DNA of 64,000 nucleotides from NCBI RefSeq assembly GCF_020616595.1, contig NZ_CP085278.1, forward strand, positions 1,054,001 through 1,118,000. Reading direction: 5' to 3'. Position 1 is the stretch's first letter, and every line of letters starts with the position of its first letter. Source of the DNA: Lentilactobacillus laojiaonis. GTDB lineage: Bacteria; Bacillota; Bacilli; Lactobacillales; Lactobacillaceae. The position numbers and the translations under genes were made by a program. The notes under the pieces are model-generated. The model was not told the origin of the DNA. It searched no databases and saw only the letters and a program-made list of their open reading frames with translations. Positions 25,431-35,433 of the stretch are shown one piece after another.

Positions 25431-26855
25431 TTAATCAATTTGGGTTGATTTAATGCCAAACATTACGGCTAAATCAGCTAATTGTTCTTCAGTAATAGTT
25501 AATGAGAAGATGGTGTGGTGACCACCACCAGCATGGATCCATGCAGTTGCTCCAGCCTTTAAACCAACTTTTGGAGTCCATAATTGTTTAGCAACTGGTA
25601 AGTTTGGAGTTTCTTTTTCTGGCTTGTTAGCGTTAACTGCATAACTAATCATGTTAAAGCCATCGCGGAAGTCTGAAATAGTTACGTCAACCCCTTCTCC
25701 TTCGGTACCAGTAAATACTAATCTAGCAGGATCTTCTTTACCACCAATGTCTAATGGGTGAACTTCAATTCTTGGTTTATCAGATGCTAATGTTGGATCA
25801 ACTTCAAGCATGTGTGAACCTAAGATAGCTTCGTGACCTTTACGTAAATCTAAAGTGTAGTCTTCCATAAAGGCGGTTTGTTTATTGTGGCTCAAAACCT
25901 TTAATAAGCGACCAAAGGCAGCTGATTTCCAATCACCTTCGGCACCAAATCCATAACCTTCAGCCATTAATAATTGAGTTGCTAATCCTGGTAATTCTTC
26001 CATGCCGTATAGATCTTCGAAGTTATCAGTGTAAGCAGTGTAACCACGATCATCCATGAAGCGTTTCAAACCGAAGTATTCACGAATTTGATATTTAACT
26101 GCGTGTTCGTATTTTTCTTTAGAGTTGTCACCTTGGTTCATAGTATACATTTCGGCTAATTCAGCATATTTTTTATCAATATCGGCATCAGAAACCTTGT
26201 TCATTTCAGCAACTAAATCACCAACTGCAAAGTAATCTACAGTCCAGCCCATTTTAATTTGAGCTTCAACTTTATCACCATCAGTTACGGCAACGTTTCT
26301 CATTTTGTCACCAAATGAAGCTACTTTAATCTTGAAACTTTCGTTGTAAGCTACGGCTACATCTTCCCATGAAGCAATTTCTGCTTGGACTTCTTCGTCA
26401 CCCCAGTAACCATAAACTACTTTGTTGTTAATGCCTAAGCGAGCATTGATATATCCGTATTCACGATCACCATGAGCACTTTGATTTAAGTTCATGTAAT
26501 CAAAATCAATGGTGTCATAAGGAATATTGTTTAGATATTGAGTAGCTAAATGAAGTAATGGTTTTTGTAATAATTCAGTCCCACGAATCCAGTTTTTAGC
26601 TGGTGAGAAAGTATGCATCCAAGTCATTACCCCAGCAACTTCATCGTTGTAATTAGCTTCTTTCATAAATTGAGTAATACCATCAGCAGTAGTCATTACG
26701 CCTTTATAAACAATTTCGTATGGTAATTTACCAGTTGCATTTAATTTCTTTACGATATCTTCAGCATCCGCACCAACTTGTTTTAATTGGTCTTCACCAT
26801 ATAAAAATTGACTACCTGTAACAAACCAGAATTTGTAGTTTTGTGTGTTCATCAT
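25431..26855 (-). CDS. araA: L-arabinose isomerase
   Basis: A 474-residue isomerase, the normal size, converting L-arabinose to L-ribulose. The start is set at ATG 26855, about nine bases after GGGG and aligned with the [16 protein letters not shown] opening of known AraA; here it reads [17 protein letters not shown]. The metal-binding residues are visible in [14 protein letters not shown]-like context ([13 protein letters not shown]), and in GSHMLEVDP and HAGGGHHT near the C-terminus. It is the last gene of the transporter-araB-araD-araA operon, 42 bp after araD, and is followed by a strong terminator. Confidence 0.97.
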   Translation of the reverse strand: MMNTQNYKFWFVTGSQFLYGEDQLKQVGADAEDIVKKLNATGKLPYEIVYKGVMTTADGITQFMKEANYNDEVAGVMTWMHTFSPAKNWIRGTELLQKPLLHLATQYLNNIPYDTIDFDYMNLNQSAHGDREYGYINARLGINNKVVYGYWGDEEVQAEIASWEDVAVAYNESFKIKVASFGDKMRNVAVTDGDKVEAQIKMGWTVDYFAVGDLVAEMNKVSDADIDKKYAELAEMYTMNQGDNSKEKYEHAVKYQIREYFGLKRFMDDRGYTAYTDNFEDLYGMEELPGLATQLLMAEGYGFGAEGDWKSAAFGRLLKVLSHNKQTAFMEDYTLDLRKGHEAILGSHMLEVDPTLASDKPRIEVHPLDIGGKEDPARLVFTGTEGEGVDVTISDFRDGFNMISYAVNANKPEKETPNLPVAKQLWTPKVGLKAGATAWIHAGGGHHTIFSLTITEEQLADLAVMFGIKSTQID

Positions 26856-26902
26856 AATCATAATCCCCTTTATTAGATAATTTATTTTTTAAATTTTAAA
26901 AC

Positions 26903-27631
26903 CTATTTGTGTGTAGCATGTTCTTTAGATTTAGCATTATTTTGACCGTAATAAGCGTTAGCACCATGTTTACGGTAATAATGTTTATCTAAAAGATATT
27001 GTGGAACGTGAATCTCATCTCTAGTTAGTTGTAATCCGTGATAAGCAATTTCGGCTGAGACTTCTAATACTTTAGCGTTATAAACTGATTTATCCGGAGT
27101 TGGTCCCCAAGCAAATGGACCATGTTGACTAACTAGGACAGCCGGAACTGCATCTGGATCGATTCCGCGTTGTTCAAATTCATTGACAATATCGATCCCG
27201 GTATTTAACTCATACCCTTCTTTAATTTGGGCATCGGTTAGGGCTGGAGCACATGGAATATCACCATAGAAAGTATCAGCATGAGTGGTACTTACGGCTG
27301 GAATATCCAACTTAGCAGCTGCAAACGAGACGGCCCATGGAGAGTGCGTATGGGTAATTCCACCAATTGTTGGAAAATGGTTGTAAAGATAAGTATGTGT
27401 AGGTGTATCTGATGAGGGATTCATATCCCCTTCGACAACCTCACCCTTTAAATTAACTACGACCATATCAGATGGTTTTAAATCACCGTACTCAACTCCA
27501 GAAGGTTTGATTACAAACAACCCTTTTTCTCGATCGATTCCAGATACATTTCCCCAAGTAAAAGTTACTAAATCTAATTGAGGTAAACGCATATTGGCAT
27601 CGTAAACTTCTTGTTTAAGCTTTTCTAACAT
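26903..27631 (-). CDS. araD: L-ribulose-5-phosphate 4-epimerase
   Basis: A 242-residue class II aldolase-family epimerase that converts L-ribulose 5-phosphate to D-xylulose 5-phosphate, which feeds the phosphoketolase or pentose phosphate pathway. The zinc histidines are in THTHSPWAVSFAA, and the C-terminal histidine stretch LLDKHYYRKHGANAYYGQ is that of AraD. TFGNVSG-like phosphate binding is present as TWGNVSG and the loop KPSGV follows. GGAGG lies five bases before the ATG. It sits between araB and araA in the arabinose operon. Confidence 0.97.
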   Translation of the reverse strand: MLEKLKQEVYDANMRLPQLDLVTFTWGNVSGIDREKGLFVIKPSGVEYGDLKPSDMVVVNLKGEVVEGDMNPSSDTPTHTYLYNHFPTIGGITHTHSPWAVSFAAAKLDIPAVSTTHADTFYGDIPCAPALTDAQIKEGYELNTGIDIVNEFEQRGIDPDAVPAVLVSQHGPFAWGPTPDKSVYNAKVLEVSAEIAYHGLQLTRDEIHVPQYLLDKHYYRKHGANAYYGQNNAKSKEHATHK

Positions 27632-27648
27632 AATAGCCTCCGTAAGTT

Positions 27649-29250
27649 TTAATTTTTAAGCGTTTTAACTGCTTCGCCTTCAACTGGTAAAGCGGCTTGA
27701 TAATTAGTGATAAATTCTTGATAACCTTTAACTCCAGCAGGTTCGGGACTAAGAGTCATTGATTCCGGATCACTAAAGACTTGTGAATCTAAGAAATCTT
27801 CTAGACTTTGACCGTTACCATTTTTAACAAAGTTAGCTAAGACGGCCATTCCCCATGGACCACCTTCACCAGCATTTTGCATGATGGTGATTGGAATATT
27901 TAAGGCGTTGGCCAAGACTTGTTGACCAACTACGGGAGTCTTAAATAGACCACCTTGAGCAACCATTACGTCTGTTTTAATTCCCTCGTCCTCAGTTAAG
28001 ATATGCATCCCAATTTCTAGTGGTGCAAAGGCTGCATACAACTGGGTTAACATAAAGTTTGGTAAATTAAATTCACTATTGGGAGTTCTCACAAATAATG
28101 GTCGACCTTCTGGCATGTTAGTAATATTTTCACCAGATAGATAACTATAGTTAACTAGTCCCCCGGCATTAGGATCTGAACGAGTTGCTTCTAAGAACAA
28201 TGTTCCATAAAGCTTGTTGGGATTAACCTCAATCCCTAGTCGTTGAGCAAATTCACCAAATAATGATACCCAAGCATTAATATCTGATGAACAATTGTTA
28301 ACGTGAACCATTGCAACTGGTGATCCATCCGGAGTAGTTACCATATCAATATCTTTATGCACCGCTTTTAATTCTTGGTCTAAAACCACCATTGAAAAGG
28401 CTGAGGTACCAACTGAAATATTTCCCGTACGTTTTCTTACACTATTGGTACCAACCATTCCAGTACCGGCATCCCCTTCAGGTGGTGCAATGACACTACC
28501 GGCTTGTAAATTACCACTTAAATCAAGTAACTGAGCACCTGATTCAGTTAATTGACCAGCTTGTTGGCCGGCAACTAACACTTTTGGTAAAATTTCATCA
28601 ATTTTCCAATCGTATTTTTTAACTTGATCTAGATCATTAAATTGGTTAAGCATGCGTTGATCATAGGTCTTAGTGTTGGAATCAATTGGAAATACCCCGG
28701 AGGCATCCCCGATTCCTAAGACTTTTTCACCGGACAACTTCCAAGTTACATATCCAGCTAAAGTAGTAATAAAATCAATTTCTTTAACGTGCTCTTCATC
28801 ATTTAAAATTGCTTGATATAAATGAGCCACACTCCAACGTTGTGGAATGTTAAAGTCAAATAACTTAGTAAGATCATCAGCAGCTTGGCCAGTAATGGCA
28901 TTTCGCCAAGTTCTAAATGGAACTAATAAATCATTATTTTGATTAAATGCAAGGTAACCGTGCATCATAGCACTAATTCCGATTGCATTAATTTTAGTAA
29001 TTGCTTGATGGTATTTGCTTTGAACATCTGCGGCTAATTGAGTATAACTAGTTTGAATTCCGTGCCAAACTTCATCCATTGAATAAGTCCAGATTCCATC
29101 GACTAACTGATTTTCCCAGTTATAACTACCGCTAGCGATTGTGTTAAAATCATCCGTCATTAAAACGGCTTTGATATTAGTTGAGCCTAATTCTAGTCCA
29201 AGGGTGATTTCACCATTGGAGATTGCTTTAGAAGTTTCGATTAAATTCAT
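27649..29250 (-). CDS. araB: Ribulokinase (FGGY family)
   Basis: A 533-residue FGGY sugar kinase of the form found in lactobacillar ara operons, phosphorylating L-ribulose with ATP. The N-terminal phosphate-binding loop is LGLELGSTNIKAVL, the catalytic Asp lies in GIGDASGVFPID, and the ATPase motif is in the C-terminal half (PEGDAGTGMVGTNSVR, QGGLFKTPVVGQQVLANAL). Xylulokinase would have a similar fold, but the position directly before araD and araA settles the call. AGGAGG lies eight bases before the ATG, and 17 bp separate its stop from araD. Confidence 0.94.
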   Translation of the reverse strand: MNLIETSKAISNGEITLGLELGSTNIKAVLMTDDFNTIASGSYNWENQLVDGIWTYSMDEVWHGIQTSYTQLAADVQSKYHQAITKINAIGISAMMHGYLAFNQNNDLLVPFRTWRNAITGQAADDLTKLFDFNIPQRWSVAHLYQAILNDEEHVKEIDFITTLAGYVTWKLSGEKVLGIGDASGVFPIDSNTKTYDQRMLNQFNDLDQVKKYDWKIDEILPKVLVAGQQAGQLTESGAQLLDLSGNLQAGSVIAPPEGDAGTGMVGTNSVRKRTGNISVGTSAFSMVVLDQELKAVHKDIDMVTTPDGSPVAMVHVNNCSSDINAWVSLFGEFAQRLGIEVNPNKLYGTLFLEATRSDPNAGGLVNYSYLSGENITNMPEGRPLFVRTPNSEFNLPNFMLTQLYAAFAPLEIGMHILTEDEGIKTDVMVAQGGLFKTPVVGQQVLANALNIPITIMQNAGEGGPWGMAVLANFVKNGNGQSLEDFLDSQVFSDPESMTLSPEPAGVKGYQEFITNYQAALPVEGEAVKTLKN

Positions 29251-29262
29251 TGTGAATTCCTC

Positions 29263-30672
29263 CTATTTACTTTTAGCGCTAACAGTTTTAGAAGAGTGAT
29301 GTTTATTAGTTCCTTGTTCTTCAATTTCTTCAAGTGAACGACCACGAGTTTCGGGAACTGCTAAACGAACAAACATAACACCTAATAGACAAATGATTCC
29401 AAAGATAGCAAACACAGCTTCTTGTGACATAGCAGCGGTCATAATTGGGAATAATAAACCAACTAACCATGAACCAATCCAGTTAAATGATGAAGCTAAA
29501 CCAGAAGCGCGACCTCTAATTTGTAGTGGGAACATTTCTCCGGTAATAACCCAAGTAAGTGGAGCCCAAGTAAATGAATAAAAGGCAACGTATAAACATA
29601 AGAAAGCTACAATAATCATGTTGTTCATGTTAGGCATCATCATTTTAAGTAATGAAGGAAGAATAAATGAACTTCCCATAACAATTCCACCCAGTGTTAA
29701 TAAAGTACGACGGTTAAAACGATCAGCTAGTGGTAAGAAGACTAAGGAACCAATAACTAAAATGGCACCTTGAATGATAGGCCACATCAAAGCATTACTT
29801 GCAGCACTACCAGTTGCTTTTTCAACAATTAATGGAATGTAGTAGAAAATTGCATTGGCACCTTGGAATTGTTGAAAGGCTGCAACCCCAACCCCTGCAA
29901 TAACTAAGTAGCGATACTTACCAGAGAATAAGGTACTCCATGAAGTGTTTTTAGCAGCATCAGCTTCTTCTTTAGAAGTAACTTGAATGTTAGCTAATTC
30001 TTCATCAGCTTCTTGATCGGTTGAACGTAAAATACCTAAAACTTCTCTAGCTTCATCAACTTTTCCTAAGTTAGCTAAGAATCTTGGTGATTCAGGTAAT
30101 CTTAAAACTCCAAAGAATAAGATCAAGGCAGGAACTGCCGCAAAGGCTAACATAGTTCTCCAGGCCCAGTTTTCAGGTAAATCTTTTAGTAAGAAGTCCA
30201 TAATGTAAGAAATCAACATACCAGAAACGATCATGGTTTGATTTAAACCAGAAAGCTTACCACGCGCTTTAGCAGGAGCCATTTCTGACATGTAAGTAGG
30301 AACTAAAGCCGAAGCAGCTCCGACGGCTGTACCTAAAATAGTTCGAACAATGATTAAGTAAATTGAGCCATTATTAGGAGCTAATCCAGATAAGATTCCT
30401 CCTAATGCAAAAATCAATGATGAAATCAAAATGATTTTTCTTCTACCTAATTTATCGGATAATTGTCCCGCAATCGCAGCCCCAAAAATGGCCCCGAACA
30501 TAACGGCTGAAGTAATCATCCCTGTAATAGTTGGTGCATTTGCTAAATGCCAATCTGTTTGTAGAAATGGTAATGCCCCGGTCATAACACCAATATCATA
30601 ACCAAACAAAATTCCCCCAAATGAACCGAAGAAATAAATAAAGGCACTAGATATTTTCTTTTCCTTTTTCAT
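29263..30672 (-). CDS. araE: Arabinose:H+ symporter, sugar-porter MFS
   Basis: A 469-residue twelve-helix sugar porter. The start is ATG 30672 (MKKEKKISSAFIYFFG) with GGGAGG nine bases upstream; an extension to 30705 lies across this site. Family signatures are complete: FGYDIGVMTGAL, DKLGRRKIIL (the R-x-G-R-R loop), PTYMSEMAPAKARG, LPESPRFL and PETRGRSLEEIE. It is the first gene of the operon followed by araB, araD and araA, so L-arabinose uptake is the obvious role; xylose or another pentose cannot be ruled out by sequence alone. Its promoter region carries cre and AraR-like sites. Confidence 0.9.
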   Translation of the reverse strand: MKKEKKISSAFIYFFGSFGGILFGYDIGVMTGALPFLQTDWHLANAPTITGMITSAVMFGAIFGAAIAGQLSDKLGRRKIILISSLIFALGGILSGLAPNNGSIYLIIVRTILGTAVGAASALVPTYMSEMAPAKARGKLSGLNQTMIVSGMLISYIMDFLLKDLPENWAWRTMLAFAAVPALILFFGVLRLPESPRFLANLGKVDEAREVLGILRSTDQEADEELANIQVTSKEEADAAKNTSWSTLFSGKYRYLVIAGVGVAAFQQFQGANAIFYYIPLIVEKATGSAASNALMWPIIQGAILVIGSLVFLPLADRFNRRTLLTLGGIVMGSSFILPSLLKMMMPNMNNMIIVAFLCLYVAFYSFTWAPLTWVITGEMFPLQIRGRASGLASSFNWIGSWLVGLLFPIMTAAMSQEAVFAIFGIICLLGVMFVRLAVPETRGRSLEEIEEQGTNKHHSSKTVSAKSK

Positions 30673-30723
30673 AATTGTTCCTCCCTTAATAATTGCAACT
30701 AACAAAGTACGAATTAATTTTTA

Positions 30724-30737
30724 TAAAACCGCTTACA
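30724..30737 (-). promoter_or_regulatory. cre site upstream of the araE-like operon
   Basis: On the minus strand TGTAAGCGGTTTTA closely fits the CcpA consensus. It lies about 50 bp before the transporter start, where bound CcpA could block transcription. Confidence 0.6.
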
Positions 30738-30819
30738 AACATAATTAAAAAAAATAAAAGCGTTCTTGGAAGTAGTTTCATATTTCAATATCTGTAGTTT
30801 AAAATATTTATCATAATAA

Positions 30820-30833
30820 ATCAAGCGTTTTCA
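30820..30833 (-). promoter_or_regulatory. cre site and possible promoter of the araE-like operon
   Basis: On the minus strand TGAAAACGCTTGAT fits cre with one mismatch. Its end forms TTGATT, which has TAAACT 17 bp downstream, a possible -35/-10 pair. Confidence 0.55.
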
Positions 30834-30838
30834 TTTAA

Positions 30839-30854
30839 ATTTATACGTACAATT
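30839..30854. promoter_or_regulatory. AraR-like operator between the araE-like operon and galM
   Basis: ATTTATACGTACAATT differs at one position from an ideal ATTTATACGTACAAAT. It lies just upstream of the predicted araE-like promoter in the 374-bp gap (30673-31046). Apart from these sites and the galM promoter I see nothing in the gap. Confidence 0.7.
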
Positions 30855-30983
30855 TTTAACAGTTAATTTAGCATCCTTGCTAAATTAACTGTTAAAACGT
30901 TATAAAAACAATTCCGATTTATTCAATTTTTTATTGGTTTTATCAAGTTTTTTTCATTATTTAGCTAAAATATGATTCATTAA

Positions 30984-31031
30984 TTGACTTATCCGTACCA
31001 ATATTTTACGATTATATTGAAAACGTTACCA
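30984..31031 (+). promoter_or_regulatory. galM promoter with overlapping AraR-like and cre sites
   Basis: TTGACT (30984-30989) and TACGAT (31007-31012) are 17 bp apart. A degenerate AraR palindrome, 13 of 16 positions, spans 30987-31002 inside the spacer. A strong cre, TGAAAACGTTACCA, follows at 31018-31031, directly before the ribosome-binding site. Confidence 0.6.
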
Positions 31032-31046
31032 AAAGGAGAATTAATT

Positions 31047-32108
31047 ATGTTAACAAATACCATTTCAGCAAATGTTACGTATTTCGGTGATTATAATGGA
31101 CAAAAAATTGATAAATTATCATTAAGTAACGGCAATAACGTTACGGTTTCAGCACTTAGTTTTGGGGCAACTCTCTATGAAATCATTTCCCCAGATAAAC
31201 AAGGCAAACTTTCTAATATCGTCTTAAATTATCCTAACGCGGCTGACTATCTCCAAAATCCCTTCTATGTATCAATGGCCATCGGTAGAACTGGCGGTCG
31301 TATTAAAAATGCCGAACTAGAATTAAATCATAAAACTTATAAATTAGAAGCTAATGAAGGTACTACTACCTTACATGGTGGTCCTCATGGTTTTAACACC
31401 CACATCTGGGATAGCCAAATCATTGACGAAGCTGGCATTCCTGCGATTCAATTTCACCGCCTCCAACGTCACAGCGAGGATCAATTTCCTGGTGATATTG
31501 ATGTCACCATCACTTATCGATTAACTGAAGATAATACAGTTAAAATCGAACTAGCTGCTACCGCTTTAAATGAAGATACGGTGTTTAATCCGACTTATCA
31601 TACCTACTTTAATTTAGGCGATTCAGATACTATTTTGGATCACGAATTAATGGTTGATGCCGACACTCATCTAGCCTTTGATGCTAATAAGTTGCCTACC
31701 GGTGAATTTATTGACGTTGATAATTCACCATTTGATTTTCGAAAACCTACCAGTTTAGGTAAAGCTATTGAAGCAATGCAAAATACCAAAGAAAAAGGTT
31801 TCGATGATATTTTCAAAATTAATGAAACCAATCAAGGCCAAGGAATTGCGGTATTAAGTGATCCCAATTCTGGACGTAGTGTCACGATTAATTCCGATCG
31901 AAATGGTTTGGTAGTCTTCACCGCCAATTCATTTACCCACGACCATATGAATCTAACTAAAACTAATGGTTTAGGAATGCCTTATGAAGGAGTAGCTTTA
32001 GAAGCACAAAATTTACCTGATGCTACTCGTTTTAATGACTTTGGTGACATTGTTTTACCAAAAGGTGACACCGTTGCCCATGAAATCGACTATCATATTA
32101 CGTTTTAA
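31047..32108 (+). CDS. galM: Aldose 1-epimerase (mutarotase)
   Basis: A 353-residue mutarotase. The start is ATG 31047, eight bases after AAGGAG; an upstream in-frame start at 30984 lies inside the promoter. It interconverts alpha and beta anomers of aldoses. Catalytic residues fit the family: His in TTTLHGGPHGF, His in NPTYHTYFNLG, and Glu in GVALEAQNLPDATRF. Divergent from the araE-like operon, with AraR-like and cre sites in its promoter, it probably serves L-arabinose as much as galactose. A sugar acetyltransferase gene follows 14 bp later in the same operon. Confidence 0.93.
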   Translation: MLTNTISANVTYFGDYNGQKIDKLSLSNGNNVTVSALSFGATLYEIISPDKQGKLSNIVLNYPNAADYLQNPFYVSMAIGRTGGRIKNAELELNHKTYKLEANEGTTTLHGGPHGFNTHIWDSQIIDEAGIPAIQFHRLQRHSEDQFPGDIDVTITYRLTEDNTVKIELAATALNEDTVFNPTYHTYFNLGDSDTILDHELMVDADTHLAFDANKLPTGEFIDVDNSPFDFRKPTSLGKAIEAMQNTKEKGFDDIFKINETNQGQGIAVLSDPNSGRSVTINSDRNGLVVFTANSFTHDHMNLTKTNGLGMPYEGVALEAQNLPDATRFNDFGDIVLPKGDTVAHEIDYHITF

Positions 32109-32122
32109 TTTAGGAGATCATT

Positions 32123-32734
32123 ATGACAAATAAACAACCTAGTGAGCCAAATATTGACGAATTAAGCAAGAAAGATATTTTTGCAAAATTAGCGGATGGC
32201 GATTGGTACCAATATGGCCATGAACCTAAACTACAAGCAATCGTTAAAAATAGTGCTCAAGTAATTCAACAAATTAACGATGTGGCCAAAGTCGACGACG
32301 TCAATGCGCGTAAGATGCTAAGTGATATCGCTCCTCATATCGCCGATAACGCCGAAATTTACTTTCCCATTTCCGGCATTGAATATCCACAAAACCTTTA
32401 TATAGGTGATGGAACCTTTATCAATGCCAATTTACAGATATTAAGTGCTGGTAAAATTACTATAGGTAAAAATTGTTTCATTGGTCCAAATTGCCAGTTA
32501 TATACGCCTAACCACCATCCCTCCAATAAACTTTTAAGACGGGCCGGTTGGCAGTATGATTTGCCAATTACCATTGGTGACGATTGTTGGTTCGGCGGTT
32601 CGGTAATCTTACTTCCCGGAGTGACCCTCGGAAATAACGTAGTCGTTGGGGCTGGTAGTGTAGTTACTAAAGATTTTCCAGATAATACTGTTATTGCTGG
32701 TAATCCGGCTAAAATTATTAAACATACTAAATAA
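32123..32734 (+). CDS. maa: Maltose/galactoside O-acetyltransferase family protein
   Basis: A 203-residue left-handed beta-helix acetyltransferase. It transfers acetyl from acetyl-CoA to sugars, a reaction thought to detoxify unmetabolised sugars. The hexapeptide repeats run from about residue 95 (YIGDGTFINANLQIL, ITIGKNCFIGPNCQLYTPNHH) to ITIGDDCWFGGSVILLPGVTLGNNVVVGAGSVVTKDFPDN, with the catalytic His in PNHHP and the C-terminal GNPAKII. AGGAG precedes the ATG. It is translated from the galM transcript and ends in a terminator, so it is probably induced by pentoses as well. Confidence 0.93.
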   Translation: MTNKQPSEPNIDELSKKDIFAKLADGDWYQYGHEPKLQAIVKNSAQVIQQINDVAKVDDVNARKMLSDIAPHIADNAEIYFPISGIEYPQNLYIGDGTFINANLQILSAGKITIGKNCFIGPNCQLYTPNHHPSNKLLRRAGWQYDLPITIGDDCWFGGSVILLPGVTLGNNVVVGAGSVVTKDFPDNTVIAGNPAKIIKHTK

Positions 32735-32774
32735 AAAAATCCCAATTACCTATATTAAGTAATTGGGATTTTTT
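32734..32774. terminator. Bidirectional terminator
   Basis: A 16-bp perfect stem (32734-32749 / 32759-32774) lies between the convergent acetyltransferase and LysR-type genes. Confidence 0.9.
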
Positions 32775-33645
32775 ATTTAATTTGCTTGGTGATTTCAATT
32801 AACTGTTGTTCCACCTTAGTTAACTGATAATTTCTACGGTAGACTAACGAAATATAAAAATCAGGGACTGAATTAATTAATGGAATATTTTTAATTCCAT
32901 CAAAGGGACTAATTGCTACATCGGCTAACAAACTAATTCCGATATTTTCTGCAATCATATTTTTCAAAATTGATAAATCATTAGTCTGTTGTAAAATCTG
33001 GGGATAAACCTCGGTAGTCGCACACAATTCATCAAAAATTTGTTTGTGAACAAAGCCTGAGTTAAAGATAACAAAGGGTTCATTAGCTAAATCAGCAAAA
33101 TCCACTTGATCTAATTGGGCCAGTTCATCATGTTCACTAACCACAATACTAATTGTACGTTTAGTAATGGGAATGGTGCTTAAAGCTACATCATTAATCG
33201 GCTGTCTTGTTCCAATCAGTGCCAAATCAATTCTACCTTTTTTTAATTGCTCTAGGATTTCTTGCGAACCATCTTCGACTAATTCAATTTTGGATAGAAT
33301 TCGTTCAGCTTTTAAGGATTCAGCCAAACTAGAAAAATACACATTGCCAATCATTGGGGGTATTCCAAATTTTACTTTTGGATTATCTAAACTTTCAATA
33401 TCGATTTTAGCTAAATCTAATTCTCTTACTACCCTTTTCAAATGTTCATTTAGCCGCCACCCTGCCAAGGTGATAATCATCGTTTGTCCGCGCTGGCGTT
33501 GAATTAATTGCATACCATAAAAGGCTTCTAAGCGTTTAATAGCATACGATATCGTCGGTTGGGAAACTCCAAAGTATCTGGCCGTTGCCCGAAAATTTCT
33601 TAACTCGATTAATTTCAAAAAATATCTAAAATCATTGGTATTCAT
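32773..33645 (-). CDS. mleR: LysR family regulator, probably MleR
   Basis: A 290-residue LysR-type regulator: N-terminal helix-turn-helix (RNFRATARYFGVSQPTISYAIKRLE, residues 17-41) and a two-lobed effector domain. It is divergent from the malolactic enzyme gene, with 117 bp between the starts, which is the classic LysR target arrangement. In Lactococcus and Oenococcus the MleR protein activates mleA in response to L-malate. Assignment as MleR comes from the neighbour rather than from a diagnostic motif. GGAGG lies seven bases before the ATG. Confidence 0.85.
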   Translation of the reverse strand: MNTNDFRYFLKLIELRNFRATARYFGVSQPTISYAIKRLEAFYGMQLIQRQRGQTMIITLAGWRLNEHLKRVVRELDLAKIDIESLDNPKVKFGIPPMIGNVYFSSLAESLKAERILSKIELVEDGSQEILEQLKKGRIDLALIGTRQPINDVALSTIPITKRTISIVVSEHDELAQLDQVDFADLANEPFVIFNSGFVHKQIFDELCATTEVYPQILQQTNDLSILKNMIAENIGISLLADVAISPFDGIKNIPLINSVPDFYISLVYRRNYQLTKVEQQLIEITKQIK

Positions 33646-33762
33646 TATTGTCCTCCGTGATAAGTATATTTTATCAAAAAAGCACCATTTGACTATTATT
33701 TTTTATTTAGAATATACTAGCAAAGAATTTTAAATTAAATCTACTTAAAAGGAAGCCGAACT

Positions 33763-35400
33763 ATGCAAGCTGAAGAAATTTTACTAAATCCATTTTTAAA
33801 TAAAGGAACTGCTTTTACTGCCACTGAACGCGATAAATTTAAATTAAATGGTTTAGTGCCACCAGCTATTGAAGATATTAATACTCAAGCAATCCGAAGC
33901 TATGCCGAATATCAGCATAAGTCATCTGCACTAGAAAAGCGTCTATATCTGATGCAAATCTTTAATGAAAATCGCACACTATTTTATTATTTGTTTAGTA
34001 AGCATGTTGCGGAATTTATGCCAATCGTTTATGATCCTACGATTGCTGATACAATTGAGCATTACAGTAATTTATATGTCCAATCCCAAGGCGCCGTCTT
34101 TTTATCAATTGATGATCAAGAACATATGGAAGAGGCCATTATCAACGGAGCCAATGGTCGTGACATTCAATTGATAGTCGTTACCGATGCCGAAGGAATT
34201 TTAGGAATTGGTGACTGGGGAACTAACGGGGTAGATATCGCTGTAGGTAAACTCATGGTATACACTGCTGCAGCTGGGATTGATCCGGCTAAAGTCTTAC
34301 CCGTAGTTTTAGACGCCGGCACTAATAATGAAAAATTACTCAATGACGATTTATATTTAGGTAATCGTCACAAACGGATCTACGGACCAACTTATGATCA
34401 ATTTGTGGATCGCTTTGTCGAGATTGTTGAAAATCAATTTCCTAATTTATATCTTCACTTTGAAGACTTTGGTCGTCGTAACGCTGACCAAATTTTGAAT
34501 CGCTATAAAGATAAAATTCTTACTTTCAATGATGATATCCAAGGTACTGGAATTATTACCCTAGCCGGAATTTTAGGTGCCCTAAATATTTCTAAAGAAA
34601 AACTAACTGATCAAATTTATCTTTCTTTTGGTGCCGGAACAGCTGGGGCAGGAATCGTTAACCGAATTTATCAAGAAATGCTTCAACAAGGTTTAACTCC
34701 TAAAGAGGCTAAATCTAGATTTTATTTAGTTGATAAACAAGGCTTATTATTTGATGATGATCCTACTTTAACTCCGGCTCAAAAACCATTTGCTCGTAAA
34801 CGTAGCGAATTTACCAATGATCAACAACTCACCGATTTACTATCAGTCGTTAAAGCCGTCCACCCTACTATCATGGTTGGGACTTCCACCGTTGCCGGAG
34901 CATTTACTCAAGAAGTCGTTACCGAAATGGCTAACCATACTAAGCGTCCCATTATTTTCCCCATCTCTAACCCTACTAAGCTAACTGAAGCCACGGCTAA
35001 AGATTTAATTCAATGGACGGATGGTCGAGCCTTAATTGCTACAGGAATCCCTTCTAAACCAGTTGAATACAAAGGAACCACTTACCAGATTGGTCAAGCC
35101 AATAACGCTTTAATCTATCCAGGATTAGGTCTGGGAGCTATTGCCGTTAATGCTAAATTACTGACTGACGGGATGATTTCGGCAGCAGCACATTCTTTAG
35201 GTGGAATCGTCGATGCTTCAGAACCGGGAGCAGCCGTACTACCTCCTGTAAATCGTCTCACTGAATTTTCTCAAACCATCGCCCAAGCGGTTGCTCAAGC
35301 CGCTGTTGATGAAGATATGAATCAACAACCCGTTAAAGAGGTTACCCAAGCTATCAAAAACCATCAATGGACCGCTAAGTATCAAAATTTATCTAAATAA
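33763..35400 (+). CDS. mleA: Malolactic enzyme
   Basis: A 545-residue enzyme of the malic enzyme family, the size of MleA. It decarboxylates L-malate to L-lactate using NAD and Mn, consuming a proton and raising the cytoplasmic pH. Family blocks are present: [70 protein letters not shown] for NAD, and IFPISNPTK. Malic enzymes proper share these, but length and the adjacent mleR-type gene favour the malolactic form. No malate permease (mleP) follows; a terminator comes directly after. Confidence 0.93.
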   Translation: MQAEEILLNPFLNKGTAFTATERDKFKLNGLVPPAIEDINTQAIRSYAEYQHKSSALEKRLYLMQIFNENRTLFYYLFSKHVAEFMPIVYDPTIADTIEHYSNLYVQSQGAVFLSIDDQEHMEEAIINGANGRDIQLIVVTDAEGILGIGDWGTNGVDIAVGKLMVYTAAAGIDPAKVLPVVLDAGTNNEKLLNDDLYLGNRHKRIYGPTYDQFVDRFVEIVENQFPNLYLHFEDFGRRNADQILNRYKDKILTFNDDIQGTGIITLAGILGALNISKEKLTDQIYLSFGAGTAGAGIVNRIYQEMLQQGLTPKEAKSRFYLVDKQGLLFDDDPTLTPAQKPFARKRSEFTNDQQLTDLLSVVKAVHPTIMVGTSTVAGAFTQEVVTEMANHTKRPIIFPISNPTKLTEATAKDLIQWTDGRALIATGIPSKPVEYKGTTYQIGQANNALIYPGLGLGAIAVNAKLLTDGMISAAAHSLGGIVDASEPGAAVLPPVNRLTEFSQTIAQAVAQAAVDEDMNQQPVKEVTQAIKNHQWTAKYQNLSK

Positions 35401-35431
35401 AAAAGCTAACTAGTATCTAGTTAGCTTTTTT
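35399..35431. terminator. Bidirectional terminator
   Basis: A 15-bp perfect stem (35399-35413 / 35417-35431) lies between mleA and the last gene of the signalling operon. Confidence 0.9.
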
Positions 35432-35433
35432 TA

